A stretch of DNA of 64,000 nt from Jannaschia formosa (GTDB taxonomy: Bacteria > Pseudomonadota > Alphaproteobacteria > Rhodobacterales > Rhodobacteraceae): positions 186,001 to 250,000 of the forward strand of contig NZ_QPLJ01000004.1 of the NCBI RefSeq assembly GCF_003340555.1, written 5' to 3'. Positions 1 to 10,586 of the stretch are shown here, in pieces; positions within the stretch are counted from its first letter, which is position 1, and each line of letters begins with the position of its first letter. The notes below the pieces were generated by a model. That model did no database searches and was not told where the DNA came from. It worked only from the letters and a program-made list of their open reading frames with translations. The translations under genes were made by a program, and so were the position numbers.

Positions 1-1
1 C

Positions 2-1636
2 CGCGACGGCGACCTGTGGCGCTGGGACGGGTTCCGCGCCTCGGCCGAGGCGGCGCCCTCGGCGGCGGCGCTGCGGCTGCGGCAGGTGAACCGGCTCGCC
101 TCGTTGCGCCAGGACCTGGAGGAGGCCGAGCAGCGGGCCCGCGGCACGCGCGCGGCCCATGACGCGCTGGGCGCCGCCCTGACAGGGGCGAAACAGGCCG
201 AGACCGCCGCCCGCGAGGCGCGCCGTGCGGCGGAGCGCGCCCAGACCGAGGCCGCGCGCCGCGTCACCCAGGCCGAGGGCGCGCAGGGGCTGGCCGCCTC
301 GCGGCTGGAGGCGGCGCAGCTCGCCGTCGCGCGGCACGAGGCCGAGATGCTGGAGGCGCGGGCCGCCCAAAGCGAGGCCGAGGCGGCGCGGCGAGAGTTG
401 GCGCCGCTCGACGGCGCCCGCGCCGCGCTCGACACGATCCGCACCACTGTCGAGGCGGCGCGCATGGCGATGATGGCGCGCCGCGCCCAGGCCGACGAGC
501 TGGTCCGCGACGCCGCCGCCCGCGACAAGCGCGCCGCCGCCGTGGCGAAGGAGCTTGCGGGCTGGACGAAGCGGCTGGAGGGCGCGGATGCGCATATGGC
601 CGAGATCGCCGCCCGCCGCGACGCCGCCGACCGGGACCTGACGGCCGCGGCCCCGGTCCCGGCGGAACTGGCGCAGAAGCGCGCAGATCTCGCCCGCGAG
701 ATCGAGACCGCCGAGGCCCGCCGCCGCAAGGCCGGCGATGCGCTGGCCGAGGGGGAGGGCGCGCAGCGCGCCGCCACTGCCGCCGCCCGCGACGCAGACC
801 GCGCCGCCGGCGAGGCCCGAGAGGCCCGCGCCCGCGCCGAAGCCCGGCTGGAGGCCGCGCGCGAGGCCGTCGACCAGGCCGAGGCGCGGATCATGGAGGC
901 GCTGGAGACGACGCCCGCCGCGCTGCTGACGGCGCTCGACGCCGATCCCGCCACGATCCCGGCGACCGACCCGCTGGAGACAGAGATCGCCGCCCTGCGT
1001 CGCCAGCGCGACGCGCTGGGCGCCGTCAACCTGCGCGCCGAAGAGGATGCGAGGGAAATCCGGACCGAACACGACGCGCTGATCGCCGAGAAGGCCGACC
1101 TGGAGGCCGCCGTGGCGGAACTGCGCGCCGGGATCGCCTCGCTCAACCGCGAGGGGCGGCAGCGGCTGCTCGATGCCTTCGGGACGGTGAACGAGAATTT
1201 CGCGATGCTCTTCAAGCACCTCTTCCAGGGCGGCGAGGCCCGGCTCGAACTGGTCGAGAGCGACGACCCGCTGGAGGCCGGGCTGGAGATCCTGTGCCAG
1301 CCGCCGGGCAAGAAGCTTTCCACCCTCAGCCTGCTGTCCGGGGGCGAGCAGACGTTGACGGCGCTCGCCCTGATCTTCGCGGTCTTCCTTGCCAATCCCG
1401 CGCCGATCTGCGTTCTGGACGAGGTCGATGCCCCGCTCGACGATGCCAATGTGACGCGCTTCTGCGACATGCTCGACGAGATGACCGAGCGGACCGAGAC
1501 GCGCTTCCTCGTCATCACGCACCATGCGGTGACGATGGCGCGGATGGACCGGCTGTTCGGCGTGACGATGGTCGAGCAGGGCGTGTCGCAGCTCGTCTCG
1601 GTCGATCTGGGCCGGGCCGAGGCGCTCGTCGCGTGA
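2..1636 (+). CDS. smc: Chromosome segregation ATPase SMC, C-terminal part (5' end outside window)
   Basis: The reading frame is open from the window edge, so only the last 544 residues are visible. The first ~30 codons resemble the end of the hinge (DGDLWRWDGFRAS); a long Ala/Arg/Glu-rich coiled coil follows, then the C-terminal ATPase lobe with the ABC signature LSGGEQ and the Walker B/D-loop stretch VLDEVDAPLDD. SMC dimerises and, with ScpA and ScpB, organises and segregates the chromosome. The stop is a TGA at the end of ALVA, 40 bp before the next gene on the same strand. The missing N-terminal lobe should lie upstream. Identification is firm. Confidence 0.96.
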   Translation, partial: RDGDLWRWDGFRASAEAAPSAAALRLRQVNRLASLRQDLEEAEQRARGTRAAHDALGAALTGAKQAETAAREARRAAERAQTEAARRVTQAEGAQGLAASRLEAAQLAVARHEAEMLEARAAQSEAEAARRELAPLDGARAALDTIRTTVEAARMAMMARRAQADELVRDAAARDKRAAAVAKELAGWTKRLEGADAHMAEIAARRDAADRDLTAAAPVPAELAQKRADLAREIETAEARRRKAGDALAEGEGAQRAATAAARDADRAAGEAREARARAEARLEAAREAVDQAEARIMEALETTPAALLTALDADPATIPATDPLETEIAALRRQRDALGAVNLRAEEDAREIRTEHDALIAEKADLEAAVAELRAGIASLNREGRQRLLDAFGTVNENFAMLFKHLFQGGEARLELVESDDPLEAGLEILCQPPGKKLSTLSLLSGGEQTLTALALIFAVFLANPAPICVLDEVDAPLDDANVTRFCDMLDEMTERTETRFLVITHHAVTMARMDRLFGVTMVEQGVSQLVSVDLGRAEALVA

Positions 1637-1676
1637 GGCGGCATGGAACCGGACCGGCTGCGAGGCGTCTATCCCG

Positions 1677-2456
1677 ATGGATCTGAAGATCGAAACCAAG
1701 CTCTCCTACCAGCTTGCCGCCCCCGCCGACCTGCTGCTGCAGGTCGAGGTCGCGCGCATGGCAGGGCAGGAGGTGCGCCATGACGCGCTCTACACCACGC
1801 CGGTCGAGGACTTCCGCCGCATCCCGGCGGATGCCGCGCTGGGCACCCGTGCCTGGATGCGCGCCGAGGGCCTGCTGGAGCTGACCTACGAGGCGGACGT
1901 CACGATCACCCGGCCCGATCCGGATCTCGGCTCGCTGATCGGCGCGGCGCCCCGGACGCTCACCGGCGAGGCGACGCCCTTCCTGATGCCCTCGCGCTAT
2001 TGCCCCTCGGACGAGTTCCAGGCCTTCGTCGCCGCCGAGTTCGAGGGGCTGGGCGGCGGCCCGCTGATCGCGGCGCTGCGCGACTGGATCGAGGAGAAGT
2101 TCTCCTACGTCTCGGGCTCCAGCGGCCCCGACACCTCGGCGCGCGACACCTTCGTGCAGCGCCAGGGCGTCTGCCGCGACTATGCCCATGTCATGATCGC
2201 TCTGGCTCGCGCGGGCGGCGTGCCCGCCCGGATGGCGAGCGTCTACGCCCCCCATGTCGATCCGCCCGATTTCCACGCCGTGGCCGAGGTCTGGCTGTCC
2301 GACGCCTGGCACCTGGTGGATGCGACCGGCATGGCGAAGCCGTCCGAGACGGCGGTAATGGGCGTCGGCCGCGACGCGGCGGACGTGTCCTTCCTTACGG
2401 TCTTCGGCTCGGCCGAGCTTTACTTCCAGAAAGTGTCCTGCCTGATCGAGAGCTGA
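1677..2456 (+). CDS. Transglutaminase-like family protein
   Basis: A 259-residue cytosolic protein without signal peptide. The N-terminal ~120 residues form the beta-rich domain usual in bacterial transglutaminase-like proteins. The catalytic core holds the Cys in QGVCRDYAHV (about residue 166), the His in PDFHAVAEVW and the Asp in HLVDATGMA, so the Cys-His-Asp triad is complete. The family includes cysteine peptidases and amidases, and the substrate cannot be told from sequence. It follows smc by 40 bp on the same strand and converges on the transglycosylase gene with 6 bp between stops. Start chosen at the ATG opening MDLKIE, typical for the family. Confidence 0.85.
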   Translation: MDLKIETKLSYQLAAPADLLLQVEVARMAGQEVRHDALYTTPVEDFRRIPADAALGTRAWMRAEGLLELTYEADVTITRPDPDLGSLIGAAPRTLTGEATPFLMPSRYCPSDEFQAFVAAEFEGLGGGPLIAALRDWIEEKFSYVSGSSGPDTSARDTFVQRQGVCRDYAHVMIALARAGGVPARMASVYAPHVDPPDFHAVAEVWLSDAWHLVDATGMAKPSETAVMGVGRDAADVSFLTVFGSAELYFQKVSCLIES

Positions 2457-2462
2457 GCGCGC

Positions 2463-3629
2463 CTACAGCGCGCCCAGCAGCTCCCGGGTCGGCCAGGCGT
2501 CGGCGGGCAGGCCAAGGCGGCGCTGCTCGGCCTGCACGGCGCGACGGGTCTGGCGGCCGAGGATGCCGTCCACCGCACCCACGTCATGGCCCTGCGCGAT
2601 CAGCCTGCGCTGAAGTTCCTCCATCTCCGCGCCCGACAGCTGCGGCGCGGGATCGCCCGCGTCGAAGACCGGGGCGCCCGACAGTCGCGTGGCGAAATAG
2701 GCGGCGGTGGTGACGTAGACGAAGGACTGGTTCCACTCGAACAGCACCTCGTAGTTCGGGAAGGCCAGGAAGGCGGGGCCGCCGCGGCCCTGGGGCAGGA
2801 TCAGCGAGGCCTCCATCCCGTCGGTCATCCCGAAGCTCGGCCCGCGCGGAGCGACGCCATCGGCCACCCAGTCCGCGACCGGGCGCTTGGTGTCGAGCCC
2901 CGAGAGCGACCAGTCGAGCGACGCCGGCACGTCGACCTCGACCAGCCACGGCTCCCCGGCGCGCCAGCCGAAATCCTGCAGGGTGCGCGCGCCGGACATG
3001 AGCGCATCCGGCACCGAGGTCTTCAGCGTCACCCGTCCGTCGCCGTCGCCATCCACGCCACGCTCCAGGATGTCGAGCGGCAGCATCTGGACCTGCCCGA
3101 TCTCCCCGGCCCAGGCGCCGGTCGTGTCGAGATCGAACTGGCCCCGCGCATGAAGCTCCATCGCGGCCAGGACCTGCGGGCGGAACAGCTCCGGCCGGCG
3201 GCAGTCATGGGCCAGCGTGACGAGGCTGTCGCGCGTGTTGAAGTCGCCCTGCACCGCGCCGTAATCCGTCTCCAGCGCCCAGAAGGCCAGCAACACGCCG
3301 CGCGGCACGCCGTAGCGCGCCTCGACCTGATCGAAGATTTCGTCCCAACGGTCGGCGTTCTCCGCCCCGCGCCGCATCCGGTCAGCGGAGATCACGCGGC
3401 GGGCGAACTCCACGAACTCCAGCCGGAACACGCCCTGATTGTTGTCGGCGCGCAGCGTGCGGTCGTCGAGCCGCGCCCCCTGCAGGAAGGCGCGGGCGGC
3501 GGCGGGGTCGATGCCCCGCGCCTCCGCCTCGGCCTGAAGCCCGTCGAGGAAGGCGGGGAACGGACCCCCGCAGGTCTGCGCGGCGGCGGGGGTGGCGGCG
3601 AGGGCGAAGAGAAGCGGCAGGGCGCGCAT
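2463..3629 (-). CDS. Lytic murein transglycosylase (MltB-like) with peptidoglycan-binding domain
   Basis: A 388-residue exported enzyme predicted to cleave peptidoglycan glycan strands to 1,6-anhydromuramyl ends in the periplasm. A signal peptide (MRALPLLFALAATPAAAQ) is followed by an SLT_2/MltB catalytic domain with the probable catalytic Glu in ALETDYG (about residue 120) and the conserved GEIGQVQMLP stretch. A peptidoglycan_binding_1 repeat closes the protein (about 330-388, GAVDGILGRQTRRAVQ). There is no lipobox Cys, so this is a soluble form rather than a lipoprotein. A GGAGG six bases before the ATG supports the start. Confidence 0.9.
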   Translation of the reverse strand: MRALPLLFALAATPAAAQTCGGPFPAFLDGLQAEAEARGIDPAAARAFLQGARLDDRTLRADNNQGVFRLEFVEFARRVISADRMRRGAENADRWDEIFDQVEARYGVPRGVLLAFWALETDYGAVQGDFNTRDSLVTLAHDCRRPELFRPQVLAAMELHARGQFDLDTTGAWAGEIGQVQMLPLDILERGVDGDGDGRVTLKTSVPDALMSGARTLQDFGWRAGEPWLVEVDVPASLDWSLSGLDTKRPVADWVADGVAPRGPSFGMTDGMEASLILPQGRGGPAFLAFPNYEVLFEWNQSFVYVTTAAYFATRLSGAPVFDAGDPAPQLSGAEMEELQRRLIAQGHDVGAVDGILGRQTRRAVQAEQRRLGLPADAWPTRELLGAL

Positions 3630-3974
3630 GGGGAACCTCCGGATGGCGTCGGGCCGTCAGGTGGCCGCTCGGGCGCGGGGACGCAAGGGGGACTGCTTGC
3701 TGCAAATTCCAAGGGGAAAGCCGATGCACCCCGCGCGAAACAGCATCCGCCGGAGGCGGATGCCGCGCATCGCGTCGCCAGCGGGCTAGTACCGGTGGCG
3801 CCACGCTGGCGACCGCACCCACGGCACGGCGATTTGGTGAGGTTCGGCGCCTAGCTCGAAGATCTTCCTGATACGGCGGGCATAAATCGCGCTGCTCAAA
3901 GGTCGGATCGCCGCGCCGCGGCCCATCGATGCGCGCCCCTGTCGATGCAGACCCTGACTCATCCATTGGGCGAC
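3630..3974. other. Intergenic stretch between mltB-like gene and mtlK
   Basis: This 345-bp segment separates two minus-strand genes. I see no convincing gene in it. It must carry the promoter of the transglycosylase gene, and it holds one perfect hairpin at 3743-3763. Short AT-richer patches near 3700 and 3880 could be promoter elements but are not specific enough to call. Confidence 0.5.
3743..3763. repeat. Perfect inverted repeat (9-bp arms, 3-bp spacer)
   Basis: The arms GCATCCGCC and GGCGGATGC flank GGA. The CCGCCGGAGGC core also occurs as part of a 52.69 kb element. From memory this motif recurs in Rhodobacteraceae intergenic regions. No T-run follows on either strand, so it is not a classical intrinsic terminator; it may be an RNA hairpin or a dispersed palindrome. 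Confidence 0.55.
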
Positions 3975-5453
3975 TCAGCCGCCAAGAAACCTCCGGATCG
4001 CCCCGCGCACGCCCCTCTCCTCGATCGCGCGAAGCTGCGCGGCGAAAGCCTCGGCAAAGCGCGCCTCGCTGCCAAGCGCGCCATAGACGTCCCCTTGCGC
4101 CAGCCAGGCCGCCGGGGCGTCGCGCGCGGCCGCCGCCGCCTGGGCGCGAACAGCCCAATGCGGGTCGTTTGCCGCGATCTCGCTGCCGTCCTCCCGCAGA
4201 CCGGCGCACATCCGGCACCACAGCGCCTCGGTCAGCGCCAGCCCGTCCAGCGGCGCATCCGCCGCCAGCGCGTCCCGCACGCTGGGCAGCACGAAGCCCG
4301 GATGGCGCGAGGACCCGTCGAAGGCGACACGCCGCACCGTGTCGTGGATCATCGGGTTGGCGAAGCGGGCCGAGATCGTCTCGATATAGGCGTCGGGCTC
4401 GGTGCCCGGCACGGCGGCGACATGCGGCGCGACCTCGCGGGTCAGCACCGCATCGAGCAGGCCCGAAACCTCCGGGTCGGCCATGCAGTCCGCGATGGTC
4501 CGAAGCCCCAGCAACTCCCCGGCATTGGCCAGCACCTGATGGCCCGCGTTCAGAAGCCGCAGCTTCATCTCCTCGTAGGGCACCACGTCGGCGACGAAGG
4601 TCGCGCCCGCCCGGTCCCAGTCGGGACGGCCGGCGGCGAAATGGTCCTCGATCACCCATTGGCGGAACCGCTCATGCGTCACCGGCGCCGCGTCGGCGAT
4701 GCCCTCCGCCTCGGCCATGGCGACCTCATGCGGGCCGGTGGCGGGGACGATGCAGTCGACCATGCTGTCGGGGAAGGCCGCGTGCTCGGCGATCCAGGCG
4801 GCCAGCCCGGGGTCCTGACGTTCCGCCAGCCCCAGCACGGTCGCGCGCAGCACCCGGCCGTTGCCCTGAAGGTTGTCGCAGGACAGGCCGGTGAAGGCGC
4901 CATGCCCCGCCGCGCGGCGCGCCCGCAGCGCGGCGACGATGGCGCCGAAGGCCGTGCGGGGCGCGTCCGGGTGGGCCACGTCATGGGCGATATCGGCGTG
5001 GTCCGCGTCGAACCCGCCCGCCGCGTCGCGGTAGTAGCCGCCCTCGGTCACCGTCAGCGAGACGATGCGGATGCGCGGGTGCGTCATGGCCGCGATCAGG
5101 GGCCCATGCCCCTCGGCCACCTCGACATAGTCGATCATCGCGCCCGTCACCTCGACCTGGCCCGCGGCGGGGTCGAGCTGGATCAGCGTGGTCAGGCAGT
5201 CCTGCGCCAGCAGCCGGGCGCGCATCTCGGCATCGTAGGGCCGAACCCCGGCCCCGAGGATCGCCCAGTCGCGCGCGCCGCCCGCCTGCATCAGGCGGTG
5301 GGTGTACCAGGCCATGTGGGCGCGGTGGAAGTTGCCGACGCCGATATGGACGATGCCGGGGGTCAGCTCCTCCGCCGTGTAGGCGGGGCGCAGCACGCCC
5401 TTCGGGAGGCGGTCGACCTCGGTTCGGCGCAGGGGGGTGGCGGTCGCATCCAT
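3975..5453 (-). CDS. mtlK: Mannitol 2-dehydrogenase
   Basis: A 492-residue member of the polyol-specific long-chain dehydrogenase family, oxidising D-mannitol (and D-arabinitol/sorbitol in relatives) to the ketose with NAD+ in the cytoplasm. The N-terminal nucleotide fold has GIVHIGVGNFHRAH; the catalytic set Lys-x4-Asn-x2-His is intact in KLRLLNAGH, with the accompanying Asn in SCDNLQGNG. Start set at MDATATPL because GGAG lies 7 bases upstream; in-frame Met codons further upstream would run into the preceding gene. It is the last gene of the polyol operon, 11 bp after smoS. The Rhodobacter sphaeroides enzyme is about 477 residues. Confidence 0.93.
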   Translation of the reverse strand: MDATATPLRRTEVDRLPKGVLRPAYTAEELTPGIVHIGVGNFHRAHMAWYTHRLMQAGGARDWAILGAGVRPYDAEMRARLLAQDCLTTLIQLDPAAGQVEVTGAMIDYVEVAEGHGPLIAAMTHPRIRIVSLTVTEGGYYRDAAGGFDADHADIAHDVAHPDAPRTAFGAIVAALRARRAAGHGAFTGLSCDNLQGNGRVLRATVLGLAERQDPGLAAWIAEHAAFPDSMVDCIVPATGPHEVAMAEAEGIADAAPVTHERFRQWVIEDHFAAGRPDWDRAGATFVADVVPYEEMKLRLLNAGHQVLANAGELLGLRTIADCMADPEVSGLLDAVLTREVAPHVAAVPGTEPDAYIETISARFANPMIHDTVRRVAFDGSSRHPGFVLPSVRDALAADAPLDGLALTEALWCRMCAGLREDGSEIAANDPHWAVRAQAAAAARDAPAAWLAQGDVYGALGSEARFAEAFAAQLRAIEERGVRGAIRRFLGG

Positions 5454-5464
5454 CGCTGTCTCCG

Positions 5465-6231
5465 TCAGCTCATCCATTGGCCGCCATCGACGTTGTAGCA
5501 CTGGGCGACGATGTATTCGGCCTCGGCCGAGGCGAGGAAGACGGCCATGCCGGTCAGGTCCTCGGCCCGTCCCATCCGGCCGTAAGGCACGCCGGCGGCG
5601 ACCTGCTTCTTCTTCTCGCCCGGCGCAAGCCCTTCGAGCCGGGCGAACTGCGCATCGACCCCGTCCCAATGGGCGCCGTCGACTACGCCGGGGGCGATGG
5701 CGTTCACGTTGATCCCGTGGGAGATCAGGTTCAGCCCGGCCGACTGCGTCAGCGAGATCACGGCGGCCTTCGTCGCGCAGTAGACGGCGACGAAGGGCTC
5801 GCCCCGGCGCCCCGCCTGGCTGGCCATGTTGATGATCCGCCCGCCGCGCCCGCGCGCGATCATGCCCCGCGCGACCGCCTGCATCGTGAACAGCGTGCCC
5901 GCGACGTTGACGGCGAAGACGCGGTCGTAATCGGCGCGGGTGATGTCGACGATCGGGTCGGCGGTGAAGAGCGCCGCGTTGTTGATCAGGATGTCGACGC
6001 CTCCCAGGGCGTCGTCCGCCTCGGCCACGCCCGCCTCGATGCTCGCCTGGTCGGTCACATCCATCGCGATGGGCGTGGCCCCGATCTCGGCGGCGGTGGC
6101 GGCGACCGCCCCGGCGTCGATATCGGCGATGCAGACCCGCGCGCCCTCGGCCAGGTAGGCCTCGGCGAAGGCCCGGCCGATGCCGCGCGCCGCACCGGTG
6201 ATCAGCGCGCCCTTTCCGTCCAGCCGCCCGC

Positions 6232-6235
<4 letters not shown>
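5465..6235 (-). CDS. smoS: Sorbitol (L-iditol 2-) dehydrogenase, short-chain type
   Basis: A 256-residue classical short-chain dehydrogenase, the length of Rhodobacter SmoS, which oxidises sorbitol to fructose and galactitol to tagatose with NAD+. The Rossmann motif TGAARGIG (about 14-21), NNAA, catalytic Ser in INMASQAG and Tyr-x3-Lys in YCATK are all present. The ATG overlaps the end of smoK by 4 bp (ATGA), a mark of translational coupling. Together with mtlK it supplies the catabolic half of the operon. Confidence 0.93.
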
Positions 6236-7239
<1,004 letters not shown>

Positions 7240-7275
7240 CTCAGGCGCCTCCGATGTGAATGTTCGGGATCCGGC

Positions 7276-8106
7276 TCATTTGACCGCCCCGAAGGTCAGG
7301 CCGCGGACGAGCTGCTTCTGCGAGAACCAGCCGAGGATCAGGATCGGCGCGATGGCCATGGTCGACGCGGCCGAAAGCTTGGCGAAGAACAGGCCCTCGG
7401 GCGAGGAATAGCTGGCGATGAAGGCGGTCAGGGGGGCGGCGCTCACTGCCGTCAGGTTCAGCGTCCAGAACGCCTCGTTCCAGGCGAGGATGAAGTTCAG
7501 CAGGACCGTCGAGGCGATGCCCGGGATCGCCATGGGCGTCAGCACGTAGAGGATCTCGGAGCGCAGGGACGCCCCGTCCATCCGCGCGGCCTCCAGGATC
7601 TCGCCGGGGATCTCGCGGAAATAGGTGTACAGCATCCAGACGATGATCGGCAGGTTGATCAGCATCAGGATCACGACCAGCGCGATCTTCGAATCGAGCA
7701 CGCCCAGCCTGATGCAGATCAGGTAGATCGGGTAGAGCACGCCGACCGCGGGCAGCATCTTGGTCGACAGCATCCAGAGCAGGATGTCCTTCGTCCGCCG
7801 CGTCGGCTGGAACGCCATCGCCCAGGCGGCCGGCACCGCGATCAGCACGCCGAGCAGCGTCGAGCCGCCCGCGATGACGATCGAGTTCCACAGGAACCGG
7901 GCGTAGTTCGACCGCTCCTGCACGACCTCGTAGTTCTCCAGCGTCCAGTCGAAGAAGACCAGCGAGGGCGGCGAGGCGATGGCCTCGGACTCGGTCTTGA
8001 ACGAGGTCAGGATCGTCCAGAGGATCGGGAAGAAGATCAGCAGCCCGATGACCCAGGCGACGGCGGACCAGCCGAGGCGGGCGCGGGATGAGACGGCACG
8101 GGCCAT
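7276..8106 (-). CDS. smoG: Polyol ABC transporter, inner-membrane permease 2
   Basis: A 276-residue integral membrane protein of the MalG type with about six membrane segments. The EAA loop contacting the ATPase is EAARMDGASLRSEILYVLTPMAIPG in outline, beginning near residue 190 with the invariant EAA and G. It pairs with SmoF to form the channel. It starts 3 bp after the smoF stop. The N-terminus carries a short positively charged segment before the first membrane helix, as in MalG relatives. Confidence 0.92.
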   Translation of the reverse strand: MARAVSSRARLGWSAVAWVIGLLIFFPILWTILTSFKTESEAIASPPSLVFFDWTLENYEVVQERSNYARFLWNSIVIAGGSTLLGVLIAVPAAWAMAFQPTRRTKDILLWMLSTKMLPAVGVLYPIYLICIRLGVLDSKIALVVILMLINLPIIVWMLYTYFREIPGEILEAARMDGASLRSEILYVLTPMAIPGIASTVLLNFILAWNEAFWTLNLTAVSAAPLTAFIASYSSPEGLFFAKLSAASTMAIAPILILGWFSQKQLVRGLTFGAVK

Positions 8107-8109
8107 GGG

Positions 8110-8976
8110 TCAGGCGTCCAGGTTCTTGCCGACGATCCGCATCAGGAAGATCGCGACGATGTTGGCGAGGATGACGGCGATGATGCCGCCGGCGGAGCCG
8201 AGCCCGACATTCTGGCTCTCCAGCACGCGCTGATAGACGAGGTAGGTCAGGGTGCGCGTCCCGAAGGAACCCTGGGTGGTCACGAAGATCTCGGCGAAGA
8301 TCGACAGCAGGAAGATCGTCTGGATCAGGATCACGATGGTGATCGCCCGCGACAGGTGCGGCAGGATGATGAACCAGAAGCGCTTGAGCGGCGGCGCGCC
8401 GTCCATCTCGGCCGCCTCCAGCTGCTCGCCGTCCAGCGACTGGATCGCCGTCAGCAGGATCAGGGTGGCGAAGGGCAGCCATTGCCACGACACGATCAGG
8501 ATGATCGACAGGGTCGGCGTCTGCACCAGCCAGTCATGCGGCGCGGCTCCGAAGAAGCGCCAGACATGGCTCAGGATGCCGTTCACCGGGTCCATCATCA
8601 TGTTCTTCCAGACCAGCGCCGAAACGGTGGGCATGACGAAGAAGGGCGCGATCACGAGGATGCGGACGACGCCCTGCCCGTAGATCGGCTTGTCGAGCAG
8701 CAGCGCCAGCAGGATGCCGAAGCAGACCGTGATGACGAGGATGCCGCCGACCATGGTCAGCGTAGTCGTGACCGCGTCCCAGAACGAGGACGAGGTGACG
8801 AAGCGCTCGTAGTTCTCGAAGCCGATCCAGGGCTCGAACGCGCCGCGCAGCGGGCGGTAGTCCGCGAAGGAGAAATAGAGCGTCATCACCAGCGGGACGA
8901 GCATCCATCCCAGCAGCAGCGTGACGGCGGGCGCCATCATCAGGCGCGCGGCGGATGCGGAGGCTTTGGTCGCCAT
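8110..8976 (-). CDS. smoF: Polyol ABC transporter, inner-membrane permease 1
   Basis: A 288-residue MalF/UgpA-type permease with six probable membrane helices and the EAA motif EAAEMDGAPPLKRF (about residue 200). I place the start at the ATG opening MATKASASAARLM, because Rhodobacter SmoF begins this way; a GTG four codons upstream, with AGGA only three bases away, is the alternative. Upstream lies an unusually rich 200-bp spacer with a stem-loop, three 11-bp repeats and a perfect operator. Confidence 0.92.
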   Translation of the reverse strand: MATKASASAARLMMAPAVTLLLGWMLVPLVMTLYFSFADYRPLRGAFEPWIGFENYERFVTSSSFWDAVTTTLTMVGGILVITVCFGILLALLLDKPIYGQGVVRILVIAPFFVMPTVSALVWKNMMMDPVNGILSHVWRFFGAAPHDWLVQTPTLSIILIVSWQWLPFATLILLTAIQSLDGEQLEAAEMDGAPPLKRFWFIILPHLSRAITIVILIQTIFLLSIFAEIFVTTQGSFGTRTLTYLVYQRVLESQNVGLGSAGGIIAVILANIVAIFLMRIVGKNLDA

Positions 8977-9020
8977 GGCTCGGGACACCCTTCCTGCGGG
9001 ACCGTAAGGGGCACGCGCGA

Positions 9021-9036
9021 CTTTACGCGCGTAAAG
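9021..9036. promoter_or_regulatory. Perfect palindromic operator for the LacI-type polyol regulator, inside the operon
   Basis: CTTTACGCGCGTAAAG is a 16-bp perfect palindrome with the central CG step typical of LacI-family operators. Related copies occur at 10570-10585 and 11634-11649, all around smoE and the lacI-type gene. This best copy lies 45 bp in front of smoF, after smoE, which suggests an internal regulated promoter or a looping site. Binding by the neighbouring regulator is inferred. Confidence 0.75.
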
Positions 9037-9073
9037 GAAGCGGGATCGGAAAGGGGCGCGCCAGCCGGTCCGG

Positions 9074-9106
9074 GTCAGACCGACGTCAGACCGATATCAG
9101 ACCGGG
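9074..9106. repeat. Three tandem 11-bp repeats in the smoE-smoF spacer
   Basis: Units GTCAGACCGAC, GTCAGACCGAT and ATCAGACCGGG follow each other without gaps. The period of 11 bp places each unit on about the same face of the helix, as expected for a row of protein sites, though a simple slippage product is also possible. They sit between the stem-loop behind smoE and the perfect operator. Confidence 0.7.
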
Positions 9107-9136
9107 ATCGGACACGCCTCATGACCTGATCAGGGG

Positions 9137-9162
9137 GAGGGGCCGCCGCCAGGCGGCCCCTC
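9137..9162 (-). terminator. Stem-loop behind smoE (11-bp perfect stem)
   Basis: Arms GAGGGGCCGCC and GGCGGCCCCTC enclose a GCCA loop, starting 21 bases after the smoE stop on the minus strand. No T-run follows. A strong hairpin between a binding-protein gene and its permease genes is a known device for stabilising the upstream mRNA or for partial termination, giving excess binding protein. That role is inferred here. A small palindrome CCTGATCAGG lies just beyond at 9125-9134. Confidence 0.65.
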
Positions 9163-9182
9163 GGCGGGGATGCGGCCGGGGC

Positions 9183-10505
<1,323 letters not shown>

Positions 10506-10533
10506 CGTTTCCTCCCTGATGCTATATGAAGCA

Positions 10534-10563
10534 ATCATGGGATACAGGGGGCAGTTACGTCAA
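10534..10563 (-). promoter_or_regulatory. Possible smoE promoter
   Basis: On the minus strand TTGACG (10563-10558) is followed after 18 bp by CATGAT (10539-10534), a fair sigma-70-like pair about 30 bp before the smoE start. The operator at 10570-10585 lies 6 bp upstream of the -35 hexamer rather than over it. The call is from consensus only. Confidence 0.4.
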
Positions 10564-10569
10564 GAAAAA

Positions 10570-10585
10570 AGTAACGCGCGTAAAG
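10570..10585. promoter_or_regulatory. Operator-like palindrome upstream of smoE
   Basis: AGTAACGCGCGTAAAG matches the perfect 9021 operator in 13 of 16 positions; one half is intact and the other degenerate. It lies 65-80 bp upstream of the smoE start and immediately behind the stop codon of the regulator gene. It is the natural control site for the whole operon. Confidence 0.7.
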
Positions 10586-10586
10586 T

